Positions 9,431 through 18,743 of a DNA stretch of 64,000 nt are shown here, one piece after another. The notes under the pieces were generated by a model. It had not been told where the DNA came from and searched no databases. It saw only the letters and a program-made list of their open reading frames with translations. Source of the stretch: Bacillus wiedmannii (GTDB lineage: Bacteria > Bacillota > Bacilli > Bacillales > Bacillaceae_G); NCBI RefSeq assembly GCF_001583695.1, contig NZ_LOBC01000014.1:1-64000 (forward strand), read 5' to 3'. How positions within the stretch are numbered: position 1 is the first letter of the stretch; every line of letters begins with the position of its first letter. Made by a program: the position numbers and the translations under genes.

Positions 9431-10276
9431 ATGGAAAATAAATCAGCTGTTCAGCTTTATCTTGAGCTATTAAAGAAAACAATTTTATTTGAAATATGGT
9501 TAGAATACGAACCATACTTACCTGCTTCGTTACATATATCTAAAGAGCTATCATATGAACCAGTTACAGTTCCGCTTCCTTTATTTCTTAAGCAATACGT
9601 AGAAAATCACAATTTGAAAATCGTTGATCCTAACGTTTCAAAAAGTGAGCGTCAAGGTGGTAAGGATTGGCCAAGAGCAGCACACAGTATGGTTGGCCGA
9701 AAACGTATGAATCAATTACATGAGGCTATGGAAACTGTTGTAAGGGAAAATATAGAAGGTGATTTTATTGAAACTGGTGTATGGCGCGGAGGATCTTGCA
9801 TTTTTATGAATGGTTTTTTACAAGCAAACAACATTACGGATCGTACTGTGTGGGTTGCCGATTCGTTTGAAGGTCTGCCAGCACCTAACTTAGAACAATA
9901 TCCGAAAGATTACGGTGATTATTTGCACACATTCGATTACTTACGAGTTTCTTTAGAAACAGTGCAAGAAAACTTTAGAAAATACGATTTATTAAATGAT
10001 CAGGTGAAATTTTTAAAGGGTTGGTTTAAAGATACATTACCTTCAGCACCGATAGAAAAAATTGCAATCGCTCGCCTTGATGGTGATATGTATGAATCAA
10101 CGATGGATAGTCTTGTAAACTTATACGATAAAGTTTCAACAGGCGGCTATATTATTATTGATGATTACGGATTGGTAACATGCGCAGAGGCTGTAACAGA
10201 TTTCAGAAATGAAAGAAACTTAAAAGCTCCTATTACTAAGATTGATGATTTCGGTATTTATTGGCGAAAAGAATAG
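9431..10276 (+). CDS. TylF/MycF-family O-methyltransferase
   Basis: A 281-residue SAM-dependent sugar O-methyltransferase of the macrocin O-methyltransferase (TylF) family. DFIETGVWRGGSCIFMNGFL is the family SAM motif near residues 110-130; ARLDGDMYEST and IIIDDYG supply the acidic residues that bind Mg. RBS GCAGGAGG precedes the ATG. It follows bclA after a terminator, so it has its own promoter. TylF enzymes methylate hydroxyls of deoxysugars; BclA glycans carry 2- or 3-O-methylrhamnose (established), so this is a candidate rhamnose O-methyltransferase (inference). Confidence 0.85.
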   Translation: MENKSAVQLYLELLKKTILFEIWLEYEPYLPASLHISKELSYEPVTVPLPLFLKQYVENHNLKIVDPNVSKSERQGGKDWPRAAHSMVGRKRMNQLHEAMETVVRENIEGDFIETGVWRGGSCIFMNGFLQANNITDRTVWVADSFEGLPAPNLEQYPKDYGDYLHTFDYLRVSLETVQENFRKYDLLNDQVKFLKGWFKDTLPSAPIEKIAIARLDGDMYESTMDSLVNLYDKVSTGGYIIIDDYGLVTCAEAVTDFRNERNLKAPITKIDDFGIYWRKE

Positions 10277-10293
10277 AATACAATTTTATTTTT

Positions 10294-10350
10294 TGAGGGG
10301 TTCTATTACACTACTTATTCATAAGAACTAATTGTGTAAAGTTCCCCTCA
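10294..10350. repeat. Long-arm inverted repeat downstream of the TylF-like gene
   Basis: TGAGGGG and TTACAC on the left pair in order with GTGTAA and CCCCTCA on the right, around a 22-nt centre and with 4-5-nt internal loops. No T-run follows, so it is either a weak terminator or an RNA end structure. Confidence 0.45.
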
Positions 10351-10416
10351 CTATAAATGATTAACTTATATATACAATAGAAATCCCCTACTTTACTACA
10401 AGGACGGAGTGAATGT

Positions 10417-11175
10417 ATGAACGAAAACGAGAAAAAAATCACATTAATTCCACCCCCAGAACTCGTTCAATATGTAGGTGGTAATTTTGAAGAAGTTGGA
10501 AAAGAATTTATGCAGTATTTTATTGAAATTGGCAATTTAAAATCAAATGAAACAGTGTTAGATGTAGGCTGTGGCATTGGCCGAATGGCGGTTCCATTAA
10601 TGAATTATTTAAGCGATGAAGGTACTTATTATGGCTTTGACTTATTCAATACGGGAATTACATGGTGCAAAAATAACATTTCTACACGCCGTAACAATTT
10701 CCATTTTGAACATGTCGATATATATAATCAATTCTACAATCCCGATGGAAAAGAAGATGCTTCCCAATACAAGTTTCCATATGAAGATGAATCATTCGAT
10801 TTTATTTTTTTAACGTCTGTATTTACCCATCTCCTTCCGAAAGAATTAGAACATTACGTATGCGAGATTGCACGAGTTCTGAAAAAAGATGGGAGATGTT
10901 TTATTACTTTCTTTTTAATTAACCCTGAATCATCCTATTACTTAAATGCAGGACTAAGTACGTTAGGTTTTTATCATCAAATTGACAATTGTTATGTTCT
11001 AAATAAAGATATCCCTAATTTCGCAGTTGCCTATCCTGAGGAAGATATTCGTGCCCTATTAAATAAACATGGGCTAGAAATACAGTCCCCCCCTCATTAT
11101 GGTTCATGGTGTAGCAGAACTGAACACACAAGTTATCAAGATATTATTCTTACACAAAAAACTTCTGAAAGGTAG
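10417..11175 (+). CDS. Class I SAM-dependent methyltransferase
   Basis: A 252-residue cytoplasmic protein. VLDVGCGIGRMAVPLMNYL (about residues 47-65) is a canonical SAM motif I; FDFIFLTSVFTHLLPKELEHYV is the post-motif region of the Methyltransf_11/25 type. The RBS AAGGACGGAG precedes the ATG. Its stop is 6 bp before the ATG of the following glycosyltransferase, so the two are an operon. Function in exosporium glycan modification is inferred from location between bclA and another glycosyltransferase. Confidence 0.8.
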   Translation: MNENEKKITLIPPPELVQYVGGNFEEVGKEFMQYFIEIGNLKSNETVLDVGCGIGRMAVPLMNYLSDEGTYYGFDLFNTGITWCKNNISTRRNNFHFEHVDIYNQFYNPDGKEDASQYKFPYEDESFDFIFLTSVFTHLLPKELEHYVCEIARVLKKDGRCFITFFLINPESSYYLNAGLSTLGFYHQIDNCYVLNKDIPNFAVAYPEEDIRALLNKHGLEIQSPPHYGSWCSRTEHTSYQDIILTQKTSER

Positions 11176-11181
11176 TTGTAT

Positions 11182-12117
11182 ATGAATAATATAAAAAATC
11201 CGCCTCTCGTTTCTATCCTTATTCCCACCTATAATCGACCACATTATTTTAAAATTGCTTTAGAAAGTGCATTAGCGCAAACGTATTCAAATATTGAAAT
11301 TATTGTAGGGGACGATAGTACAAATAATGAAACAGAAAAATTAATATACAGACATTATTTACATAAGCATAAACATATAACATACATTCGAAATGCCTCT
11401 ACTCTAGGACAATTTCATAACGCCCTCATGCTCTTAGAACAGTCAAATGGAGAGTACATAAATTTCTTAATGGACGATGATACATTTTATAATAATAAAA
11501 TCGAAAAAATGATGTTTCATTTTCAACAAGACTTAAATAAGAATCTCGCGCTTATCACATCCTATCGCACTTGGATTGATGATAATGGAGATATAATTGA
11601 ACAACATCCCTCCATGAAAAAATTATATGATGAAGATACTCTACTAAATGGGAAAGATTTTGGAAACCGTATGCTTCTAGCAGGACAAAATATTATCGGT
11701 GAGCCTACAATCGTACTCTTTAGAAAAAGCCTATTAACGGAACCTTTCGGCACTTTAAATGGCAGAAAATATGGTTGTAGTGTTGATATGGCCTCTTGGA
11801 TAAGTTTACTTTCAAAAGGCGATGCGATGTATATAACTGAGCCCTTAAGTTCATTCCGTCTTCATACTGGACAGCAAGTACGTCACAAATTCCTTGAGGG
11901 CTGTGAAGATTTTTCTCAGCTCGTTTTAACCTCGAAAAAGTATGGTTTCTTACAAGACGCCAAATATTATAAAAAAGGTTTGATAAGAGCTTACGGATGG
12001 TATAAAAATGCGACCAAATTTTACGATCTATTTCCAAACCTCATTCCAGATAAAAATACACATGCACGACTTTCTTATTGTTTAAATATCATTACAAAAG
12101 AGCTCCGTGCAATATAG
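11182..12117 (+). CDS. Family 2 glycosyltransferase
   Basis: A 311-residue GT-A glycosyltransferase: VSILIPTYNRPHYFK at the N-terminus, IIVGDDSTNNET, then INFLMDDDTFY with the metal-binding acidic cluster. No transmembrane helix is obvious. A TTG at 11176 is in frame, but GAAAGG at 11167-11172 is spaced 9 nt from the ATG at 11182, which is therefore taken as start. It is translationally close to the methyltransferase upstream. Donor and acceptor are unknown; spore-surface glycosylation is the contextual guess. Confidence 0.82.
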   Translation: MNNIKNPPLVSILIPTYNRPHYFKIALESALAQTYSNIEIIVGDDSTNNETEKLIYRHYLHKHKHITYIRNASTLGQFHNALMLLEQSNGEYINFLMDDDTFYNNKIEKMMFHFQQDLNKNLALITSYRTWIDDNGDIIEQHPSMKKLYDEDTLLNGKDFGNRMLLAGQNIIGEPTIVLFRKSLLTEPFGTLNGRKYGCSVDMASWISLLSKGDAMYITEPLSSFRLHTGQQVRHKFLEGCEDFSQLVLTSKKYGFLQDAKYYKKGLIRAYGWYKNATKFYDLFPNLIPDKNTHARLSYCLNIITKELRAI

Positions 12118-12119
12118 TC

Positions 12120-12154
12120 CATCACAAGGGAGGAGCTATTCCTTCCTCGTGATG
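12120..12154 (+). terminator. Possible terminator hairpin after the glycosyltransferase
   Basis: CATCACAAGGGAGGA pairs with TCCTTCCTCGTGATG with two mismatches. The T-run is missing, so termination is uncertain. Confidence 0.45.
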
Positions 12155-12264
12155 TATGACTTCCTACAAATAGTGGAATAAATGTATGAATAGTCTGCTT
12201 GTATATTATTTTTTTCATGACATGATCCATTATACTTACTAGGCGATAGAAAGGAATACATACA

Positions 12265-13425
12265 TTGAAAGATCCAAATTCTCAATATCAAATAGACTAC
12301 GTATTACTATTCATCTTATTTGCCATTGGGACTGTTAGTTGCTTTGCAATTGCAAGTGCACAAGCCTCTTTACCACCATTTTTGCAAAATGTAAATTTTG
12401 TATTAAAGCAAATCCAATGGTACTTCATTGGATTTATAGCCATCGGTTTTATTATGATTATCGATTTCGATCGTTATCAAAAAATTGCTTGGTATTTATA
12501 TAGCTTTGCATTGGTACTACTAATTGGACTAGAACTTCAAGTACCAGGTGCCGTTACAATAAAAGGTGCGACCGCTTGGTACAGGCTTCCAGGCATCGGA
12601 AATTTCCAGCCTTCTGAAATTATGAAATTGTTTTTAATTATCGTCACCGGACGAATTATAGCAAATCACAATGAGAAATATTTTTTCCGAACAATACACG
12701 ACGATTTTTTATTACTCGGAAAAATATGTGCAACAAGTTTGCCACCCCTACTACTTGTTGCAAAGGAACCTGATTTAGGAAACACAATGGTAATTTCAGC
12801 TATGCTCGCAGCAATGATACTAGTTTCTGGTATACGTTGGCGTTTTATTTTCGGATTAGTTTCTGGTATTTTTGTAGCTGGCGTTACATTAACGTATATT
12901 TTTTTTACTCATACAAAATTCTTTAAAGCACACATTTTACAAGAATATCAACTAAATCGCTTCTACGGCTGGTTAGCGCCATACAAATATGATGCGCAAG
13001 GCTATCAATTAAGACAAGCTTTCTTAGCTACTGGATCAGGGGAAATGCAAGGAAAAGGTTGGGAAAATGGACAAGTATACTTTCCAGAACCACATACAGA
13101 TTTTATTTTCACCAATGTCGCTGAGCAATTCGGCTTCTTAGGTGCAAGTGTCATTATTTCACTTTTTTTCCTACTTATTTTCCGCATGATTCATATCGCT
13201 TTAGAAAGTAATGACCCTTTCGGTAGTTACATCTGTGCTGGTACAATCGGAATGTTTACCTTTCAAGTATTTCAAAATATCGGGATGACCATCGGATTAC
13301 TACCTATTACAGGAATTACATTACCCCTTATGAGCTACGGAGGAAGTTCCTTACTCACATACATGATAGCGATTGGATTCGTTTTAAATGTTCGCTCAAG
13401 AACGAAAATCTTTATGTTTAAATGA
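12265..13425 (+). CDS. RodA/FtsW/SpoVE-family protein
   Basis: A 386-residue integral membrane protein with about ten hydrophobic helices. It belongs to the SEDS family of peptidoglycan glycosyltransferases: the signatures [31 protein letters not shown] and [15 protein letters not shown] are present. Such proteins polymerise lipid II, normally with a cognate class B PBP. The start is TTG at 12265, preceded by GAAAGGA at suitable distance. It is probably an accessory RodA-like copy rather than the essential one, because no mre or pbp gene is near. Its 3' end is close to prpE, whose RBS follows within 75 bp. Confidence 0.85.
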   Translation: MKDPNSQYQIDYVLLFILFAIGTVSCFAIASAQASLPPFLQNVNFVLKQIQWYFIGFIAIGFIMIIDFDRYQKIAWYLYSFALVLLIGLELQVPGAVTIKGATAWYRLPGIGNFQPSEIMKLFLIIVTGRIIANHNEKYFFRTIHDDFLLLGKICATSLPPLLLVAKEPDLGNTMVISAMLAAMILVSGIRWRFIFGLVSGIFVAGVTLTYIFFTHTKFFKAHILQEYQLNRFYGWLAPYKYDAQGYQLRQAFLATGSGEMQGKGWENGQVYFPEPHTDFIFTNVAEQFGFLGASVIISLFFLLIFRMIHIALESNDPFGSYICAGTIGMFTFQVFQNIGMTIGLLPITGITLPLMSYGGSSLLTYMIAIGFVLNVRSRTKIFMFK

Positions 13426-13499
13426 CGAGCAAAAACAGTATATTTTTATCTCTATCCTTTTTTAGATATACTAATGAAAAATATGGTGGAGGTTTAAAT

Positions 13500-14240
13500 A
13501 TGAAATTTGACATTATAGGGGATATTCATGGATGCTTTCAAGAGTTTCAAGATTTAACGACGAAACTCGGATACAACTGGAATAGTGACCTGCCGTTTCA
13601 CCCTGACCAACGTAAGCTTGCTTTTGTTGGTGATATTACAGATCGCGGCCCTCATTCATTACGTATGATTGAAATTGTATGGGAACTTGTCATAAATAAA
13701 AAAGTAGCTTATTACGCTCCGGGAAATCACTGTAATAAACTATACCGTTTTTTCCTTGGGCGTAATGTGACAATCGCTCATGGACTCGAAACAACTGTTG
13801 CCGAATATGAAGCACTGCCTTCTCATAAACAAAACATTATAAAAGAAAAATTCATCACACTTTATGAGCAATCCCCTTTATATCACGTACTCGATGAGAA
13901 AAGGTTAATTGTATGTCACGCTGGAATTCGGCAAGATTACATAGGAAGACAAGATAAAAAAGTACAGACCTTTGTATTATATGGCGATATTACAGGAGAA
14001 AAACATGCTGACGGCTCTCCTGTCCGTCGCGACTGGGCACAAGAATATAAAGGAAAAGCTTGGATTGTATATGGACATACACCCGTTAAAGAACCTCGCT
14101 TCGTAAATCATACAGTCAATATTGACACTGGCGCTGTATTTGGTGGCAAACTAACCGGACTACGTTATCCTGAGATGGAGACCGTTTCCGTCCCTTCCTC
14201 CCTGTCTTTTGTCAATGAGAAATTCCGCCCAATTTCATAA
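13500..14240 (+). CDS. prpE: Bis(5'-nucleosyl)-tetraphosphatase PrpE
   Basis: A 246-residue metallophosphoesterase that cleaves diadenosine tetraphosphate asymmetrically. Motifs run in order: DIIGDIHGC (metal site), [22 protein letters not shown] (GNH), CHAGIRQD and YGHTPV. B. subtilis PrpE (about 244 residues) has the same size and is linked to spore germination. The open frame extends to 13422, but GGTGGAGG at 13485-13492 sets the start at ATG 13500 and removes 26 unconserved residues. A bidirectional terminator follows. Confidence 0.92.
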   Translation: MKFDIIGDIHGCFQEFQDLTTKLGYNWNSDLPFHPDQRKLAFVGDITDRGPHSLRMIEIVWELVINKKVAYYAPGNHCNKLYRFFLGRNVTIAHGLETTVAEYEALPSHKQNIIKEKFITLYEQSPLYHVLDEKRLIVCHAGIRQDYIGRQDKKVQTFVLYGDITGEKHADGSPVRRDWAQEYKGKAWIVYGHTPVKEPRFVNHTVNIDTGAVFGGKLTGLRYPEMETVSVPSSLSFVNEKFRPIS

Positions 14241-14319
14241 CGACCCTTATTTAGATATCATTCACAAATTACGAGGATTACCGTATCATTTAGGAGGCTC
14301 TCCTATAAAAACTAGGTAA
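14215..14319 (+). CDS. Possible 34-residue small ORF overlapping the end of prpE
   Basis: In the +1 frame relative to prpE, an ATG at 14215 opens [10 protein letters not shown], then [18 protein letters not shown], ending at TAA 14317-14319. The composition looks protein-like and fills an otherwise empty gap, but there is no ribosome binding site before the ATG. It could be a translationally coupled small protein or a remnant of a longer gene. I do not recognise it. Confidence 0.2.
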   Translation: MRNSAQFHNDPYLDIIHKLRGLPYHLGGSPIKTR

Positions 14320-14321
14320 AG

Positions 14322-14363
14322 TAATTAAAAAAAGATGCAATAAAGTGCATCTTTTTTTAATTA
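14322..14363. terminator. Bidirectional terminator after prpE
   Basis: An 18-bp stem TAATTAAAAAAAGATGCA / TGCATCTTTTTTTAATTA with a 6-nt loop carries A- and T-runs on both arms. Confidence 0.85.
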
Positions 14364-14394
14364 CACGGCATATACTGTCGCAGGAGGTGACAGA

Positions 14395-15783
14395 ATGAAG
14401 AAAAAATCTTTTAAACAAAAAAGAAAATGCCCGCCTTTTTATCTGCCCATGTACGGAATTAACAACTGGTGCAGCATTCGAGCTGCAGCTTTAGAAGAAC
14501 CGGACGGACAAGGGGCTTCCCCCAAAAACAAAGCTAAACCAAAATATGTCTCTTTAGAAAATGCTGTAATGAGCCGCATAATCGATAATAGAAAAACAAA
14601 GATGCAGCAAAAAAATAAACCTCTCTCTACTCACACTGAACAGGTTGTGCCTTCTGAGCAAACAGAGAAAAATACAGAAGAAGACATCCCTGTAGCAATA
14701 AATAAAAAAGCAGAATCAGAAATTCCAGCTGCTATTATAAATCAAGTGAAAAAAATAAGAGAAGCATTAGCACCATCCAATGATATACAAACAGAAAAAA
14801 CGATCATAATTCAAACTCCTACACCTGAAAATACAAAAGTAAAAAAAGGGGGACGATATGCACATGCAGAGGGGCTTCACTCTAATGCAGAGGGTACAGC
14901 TTCACATGCAGAAGGACTTCTTACACACGCAAAAGCTTCTTTCTCTCATGCGGAAGGATCAAAAACGAAAGCAACTGGACATAGTTCCCATAGTGAAGGA
15001 AGTGAAACGACAGCAGGTGGCTCTTATTCTCATGCGGAAGGTAAACATACAATTGCTTTAGGCGAAGCAGCACATGCAGAAGGAACCGCGACTATCGCTA
15101 ACGGATTCTCTTCTCATGCGGAAGGTAATCATACATCAACAGCTCATTTTGCAGGTAGCCATATTATGGGGCGCTTCGGCACAGCAGAAGAATCTTATTC
15201 TTGGTTTATTGCAAACGGCACAAATGAAACCGATCATAATATCGGTGCAAAGTGGCTTGCTCATAATGGGGAAATGTATATTGATGGCGCTTCTTACAAT
15301 GCAAGTGGAACTGATTTTGCACAAATGTTTGAAACAACAGACAATCATTTTATTGATGTAGGTTATTTCGTTACATTTAGTAGCGAAGAAAAAATTCGGA
15401 TCGCTACTTCAAACGATTCATTCATTTTAGGAATATCTAGTGCAACCCCCGCCCTTATAGGAAATAGCGGTGCTTTAAGTTGGCAAAAACGCTATAAAAC
15501 AGATAACTTTGGAAAACGCCAATATGTACGTACGGAATCGCAAGACATACAACCTCTTTTAAATACAGAATGGGATCCAACTTGCAAATATATAGCAAGA
15601 AAAGATCGTACCGAGTGGCTTCCTGTCGGGTTAATTGGACAAATGTTAGTACGCGATGACGGTACTTGCGAAACGCATGGATATTGTCGTCCAAATAACG
15701 ATGGCATTGCTACAAAATCCGAAAGTGGCTTTTTCGTTATAAAGCGCACGGGTGAAAATCAAATTTTAATATTATTCCGCTAA
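14395..15783 (+). CDS. Protein with YadA-head-like 14-residue repeats and a C-terminal Peptidase_G2-like (IMC) domain
   Basis: A 462-residue protein without signal peptide. Residues 1-30 are basic and cysteine-containing (KCPPFYLPMYGINNWCSI); 35-150 look disordered. Residues 155-250 hold seven repeats with HAEG or HSEG at 157, 171, 185, 199, 213, 227 and 241, an exact 14-residue period like the trimeric left-handed beta-roll of YadA-type heads. The remainder, ending GFFVIKRTGENQILILFR, resembles the Peptidase_G2 (intramolecular chaperone, self-cleaving) domain of phage and Bacillus trimeric proteins; this call is from memory and less sure. RBS GCAGGAGGTG precedes the ATG. It has its own terminators both sides. 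Close to the bclA island, so a spore-surface fibre is a plausible inference. Confidence 0.75.
   Translation: MKKKSFKQKRKCPPFYLPMYGINNWCSIRAAALEEPDGQGASPKNKAKPKYVSLENAVMSRIIDNRKTKMQQKNKPLSTHTEQVVPSEQTEKNTEEDIPVAINKKAESEIPAAIINQVKKIREALAPSNDIQTEKTIIIQTPTPENTKVKKGGRYAHAEGLHSNAEGTASHAEGLLTHAKASFSHAEGSKTKATGHSSHSEGSETTAGGSYSHAEGKHTIALGEAAHAEGTATIANGFSSHAEGNHTSTAHFAGSHIMGRFGTAEESYSWFIANGTNETDHNIGAKWLAHNGEMYIDGASYNASGTDFAQMFETTDNHFIDVGYFVTFSSEEKIRIATSNDSFILGISSATPALIGNSGALSWQKRYKTDNFGKRQYVRTESQDIQPLLNTEWDPTCKYIARKDRTEWLPVGLIGQMLVRDDGTCETHGYCRPNNDGIATKSESGFFVIKRTGENQILILFR
14857..15144 (+). repeat. Seven 42-bp repeats encoding SHAEG units
   Basis: The coding repeat has a 42-bp period with the core codons for H-A-E-G conserved and the other positions diverged. 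The first unit also holds a half-step copy (NAEG at residues 164-167). Confidence 0.85.
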
Positions 15784-15784
15784 G

Positions 15785-15833
15785 AAAAAAGGGAACAAAA
15801 TTCTTCGTTACATAAGAATTTTGTTCCCTTTTT
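15785..15833. terminator. Bidirectional terminator between convergent genes
   Basis: A perfect 15-bp stem GGGAACAAAATTCTT / AAGAATTTTGTTCCC with an 8-nt loop is flanked by six A and five T. Confidence 0.92.
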
Positions 15834-16725
15834 AAGTATGCCTTAATACCTCTTCCATATCGCTTGGAATCGTTGTAGTGAAAGACATTTCCTTCTCTAA
15901 AATAGGATGATAAAACGTCAAAGATGTACTATGAAGTGCTTGACGTTTTATCACATCTCTTCTTCCTCCATATAAATCATCACCAAGTAACGGATGGCCT
16001 ATATGAGCCATATGTACACGAATTTGATGCGTTCTTCCGGTCTCAAGCTCAAGTGATACATGCGTCTTATGATTGGCGCTATCCATCACTCTAAAATGAG
16101 TAACTGCTCTTTGCCCATTTTCACAAACGGTTCGCTCAATAATGCTATCCGATTTTCGTCCAATCGATGCATCAATCGTTCCTTCTCGTTCTATCATCTC
16201 ACCGTGAACAATTGCTTCATATGTCCTTTTCACAGCTTTTTGTTGATGCTGTTTCGATAAAAGATGATGCACGAAACGATTTTTTGCAATAAGCATAAGC
16301 CCTGAAGTATCACGATCTAATCTTGTTACGATATGCACCGTACTTGCAAGATGCTGCTTATCATAATGAGATAAGAGCGCATTCGCAACACTACCTGCCG
16401 GATGTTCTCTAGACGGAATCGTTGACATGTTCGCCTCTTTGTTTATGACAAGAACCGCATCATCTTCATATACAATACATAAAGGGATATCTTCTTTAAT
16501 CATCCCTTCACTTCTTTCTTCCACTGGAAAAAAGACACGTAATTCTTCACCAGCTTGCAACTGATGACGAACACTGGCATGTTGATTATTTACTTCAATA
16601 GCTCCGCCGCGAAATTTTATATCCGTTAAGGCGGCTTTAGAAATCCCTTTTGTTTTTAAAAATTCTCTAACTAAAGTTCCCTCTTCAGCCGATTCTATAT
16701 CCCATTTCAATGTAAATCTGTTCAA
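15832..16725 (-). CDS. RluA/RluD-family pseudouridine synthase (YjbO)
   Basis: A 297-residue RNA pseudouridine synthase that isomerises uridines in 23S rRNA or other RNA. An S4-like N-terminal region (KTKGISKAALTDIKFRGGAI) precedes the catalytic core: HIVTRLDRDTSGLMLIAKN with the catalytic Asp, and the C-terminal ETGRTHQIRVHM signature. It is the last gene of the yjbL-relQ-nadK-yjbO operon (15-bp gap to nadK), as in B. subtilis. The exact target uridine cannot be told from sequence. Confidence 0.93.
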   Translation of the reverse strand: MNRFTLKWDIESAEEGTLVREFLKTKGISKAALTDIKFRGGAIEVNNQHASVRHQLQAGEELRVFFPVEERSEGMIKEDIPLCIVYEDDAVLVINKEANMSTIPSREHPAGSVANALLSHYDKQHLASTVHIVTRLDRDTSGLMLIAKNRFVHHLLSKQHQQKAVKRTYEAIVHGEMIEREGTIDASIGRKSDSIIERTVCENGQRAVTHFRVMDSANHKTHVSLELETGRTHQIRVHMAHIGHPLLGDDLYGGRRDVIKRQALHSTSLTFYHPILEKEMSFTTTIPSDMEEVLRHT

Positions 16726-16740
16726 ATATATAAACCCTTT

Positions 16741-17538
16741 CTATTTATCTGCAACAAACGAGTCACGAACTCGTTTCCAGAACGGGAACGGACGGAAACG
16801 AACAAATCGTACTTTCTCGTTTGCAACGCGATACTGGATTGATTTCACATCTTGATGAACCATCGTTAAATGGTCCACCGTAATTTGTAAGTTCATTCCT
16901 GCAGCCGGCTTCAACACACATGTATGATGCTTCGGCAATACGAGTGGCGAGCCTACAGTACGAAACACACGGTTATTAATAGATGCCATTTCTGCAATTT
17001 GAATCGCTTCAATAGAAGGGTGAATAATCGCTCCGCCAAGCGCCTTATTATACGCAGTACTTCCCGAAGGAGTAGAAATACAAAGGCCATCCCCGCGGAA
17101 CGTTTCAAAGTACTCTCCGCGTATTTCCACTTCTGTTACTAATGTACCTTCCGCACTTTTAACAGTTGCTTCATTCATCGCCAAATACTGTGACTCTTTA
17201 CTCCCATTCACATAGCGAATAATCACTTCTAAAAGCGGATATTCCACCACTTGGAATGGTGTTTTAGCAATTGCAATTACTAATTTCTCTACTTCTGTCG
17301 GTAACCAATCTGCATAGAAACCTAAATGCCCTGTATGTACACCAACAAATGCTGTTTCATCCAATCGATTATAATAACGATGAAATGCATATAAAAGCGT
17401 TCCATCTCCCCCAACAGAAATTACAATATCGGGTTCCTTTTCATCCATTATAAATCCAAAATCTAGCAAGTATTCTTTCATCGTGCTTGCCAGTGTATCT
17501 GATGATTGATCTCCCTTTGACATAATTGTAAATTTCAT
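16741..17538 (-). CDS. nadK: NAD kinase
   Basis: A 265-residue enzyme that phosphorylates NAD to [19 protein letters not shown] carries the GGDG motif at residues 43-46; [29 protein letters not shown] and the inorganic-phosphate-type Gly/Ser loop are family marks. It corresponds to B. subtilis NadF/PpnKA. Gaps of 15 and 18 bp to its neighbours show an operon with relQ and the pseudouridine synthase, linking NADP supply to (p)ppGpp signalling genes by position. Confidence 0.96.
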
Positions 17539-17556
17539 CGCCCAACACCCTTTAGT

Positions 17557-18195
17557 TTATGATTCGGAATCTTTCGTTTCTTGTTTTCTTGAAAAAGCTT
17601 TCTGCGCTTCTTGAATCTCAAGACGAATAGAAGACATTTCTTCATCTAATAAAAACGCCGCTTCCGCTGCGCGTTGCAAGCGTATTTTAATATCTTCAGG
17701 AAAACGTCCACTATATTTATAATTTAAAGAATGCTCAATTGTTGCCCAAAAATTCATTGCTAACGTGCGTATTTGGATTTCTACCAATACTTTTTTTTCT
17801 CCCTGAATCGTTTGAACGGGGTAACTAATGACAACGTGATAAGAGCGATAGCCGCTATCTTTCTTTTGCGTGACATAATCACGTTCTTCCACGATTTCAA
17901 AGTCATTTCGTTTTCGAAGATATTCTACAACAGGCTTAATCTCATCAACAAATTGACACATCATTCGAAGGCCCGCGATGTCTTGCATATCTTCTCTCAG
18001 CCGGTCTAACGGTACATTTCTCTTCTCCGCTTTATCAATAATACTAGCAACCGACTTTACCCTTCCTGTTACAAACTCAATTGGAGAATGCTCTGTTAAC
18101 ATTGCAAATTGAGTACGCATTCCTTTTAGTTTCACTTTCAGCTCTGCCACCGCTTGATGGTAAGGTGCTAAAAATTCTTCCCAATTTCGATTCAT
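17557..18195 (-). CDS. relQ: Small alarmone synthetase RelQ/SasB (YjbM), GTP pyrophosphokinase
   Basis: A 212-residue (p)ppGpp synthetase transferring pyrophosphate from ATP to GTP or GDP. Only the synthetase domain is present (FVTGRVKSVASIIDKAEKR; DIAGLRMMCQFVDEI; GYRSYHVVISYP; EIQIRTLAMNFWATIEHSLNYKY), without the HD hydrolase or regulatory domains of long RelA/SpoT. The ORF runs to 18216, but GGTGGTGG lies inside that extension, and alignment with B. subtilis YjbM supports the ATG at 18195. It sits between yjbL and nadK in one operon. Confidence 0.94.
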   Translation of the reverse strand: MNRNWEEFLAPYHQAVAELKVKLKGMRTQFAMLTEHSPIEFVTGRVKSVASIIDKAEKRNVPLDRLREDMQDIAGLRMMCQFVDEIKPVVEYLRKRNDFEIVEERDYVTQKKDSGYRSYHVVISYPVQTIQGEKKVLVEIQIRTLAMNFWATIEHSLNYKYSGRFPEDIKIRLQRAAEAAFLLDEEMSSIRLEIQEAQKAFSRKQETKDSES

Positions 18196-18225
18196 TTCAA
18201 CCACCACCAAAATCAATCCATTTGC

Positions 18226-18597
18226 TTATAGAAATACTTTTTCTACAGCAGTTACTAGTTCTTCTCCGTAATTTGCATTACCTTCAATATTTTCAACTAA
18301 ATATTCTACTTCTTCTTTTAAATTTTCTAATTCCATTTCAACGTCGTTCACACGAACGAACATTACTATATCGTTATTCATCGCTTCATGCATTGATTCC
18401 CAGCATGTGTGCGGAATACTTACATAAATGAAAGATGATTCGTTTTCTAAAATATATAAAAATGATAAATTGTCTGAGTCTACAAGTACGTGATTACGCG
18501 CACTTAGCTCCTTTACCTCTATTTCATTATTTTCCGCACAAAAAATAAGCGCATTCTCTCTCTTTTCTACGCTCTTAACTTGAATTTTATTTTGCAT
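18226..18597 (-). CDS. YjbL-like protein (UPF0738 family)
   Basis: A 123-residue acidic protein, probably cytoplasmic, matching the size and place of B. subtilis YjbL directly upstream of relQ. It ends in helical, Glu-rich sequence (ELENLKEEVEYLVENI). No catalytic motif is visible and function is unknown. It is the promoter-proximal gene of the relQ-nadK operon and is divergent from yjbK with about 146 bp between. Confidence 0.8.
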   Translation of the reverse strand: MQNKIQVKSVEKRENALIFCAENNEIEVKELSARNHVLVDSDNLSFLYILENESSFIYVSIPHTCWESMHEAMNNDIVMFVRVNDVEMELENLKEEVEYLVENIEGNANYGEELVTAVEKVFL

Positions 18598-18743
18598 GCT
18601 CTAACTCCTCCATCTCAACTTCCTGTCTTACTTAACAGTATTATTGTATCATAACATGGACGCAAACAAATAAAACATTGAACCAAATTTATGAAAAAGC
18701 GATAATGTGTAAAGAATTATTTTTTAAAAGGAGCGCACATACA

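Noticed and set aside
15074-15361. Forward ORFs in other frames of the HAEG-repeat gene
   Set aside because: The apparent repeats in these frames are only the frame-shifted reading of the true 42-bp coding repeat.
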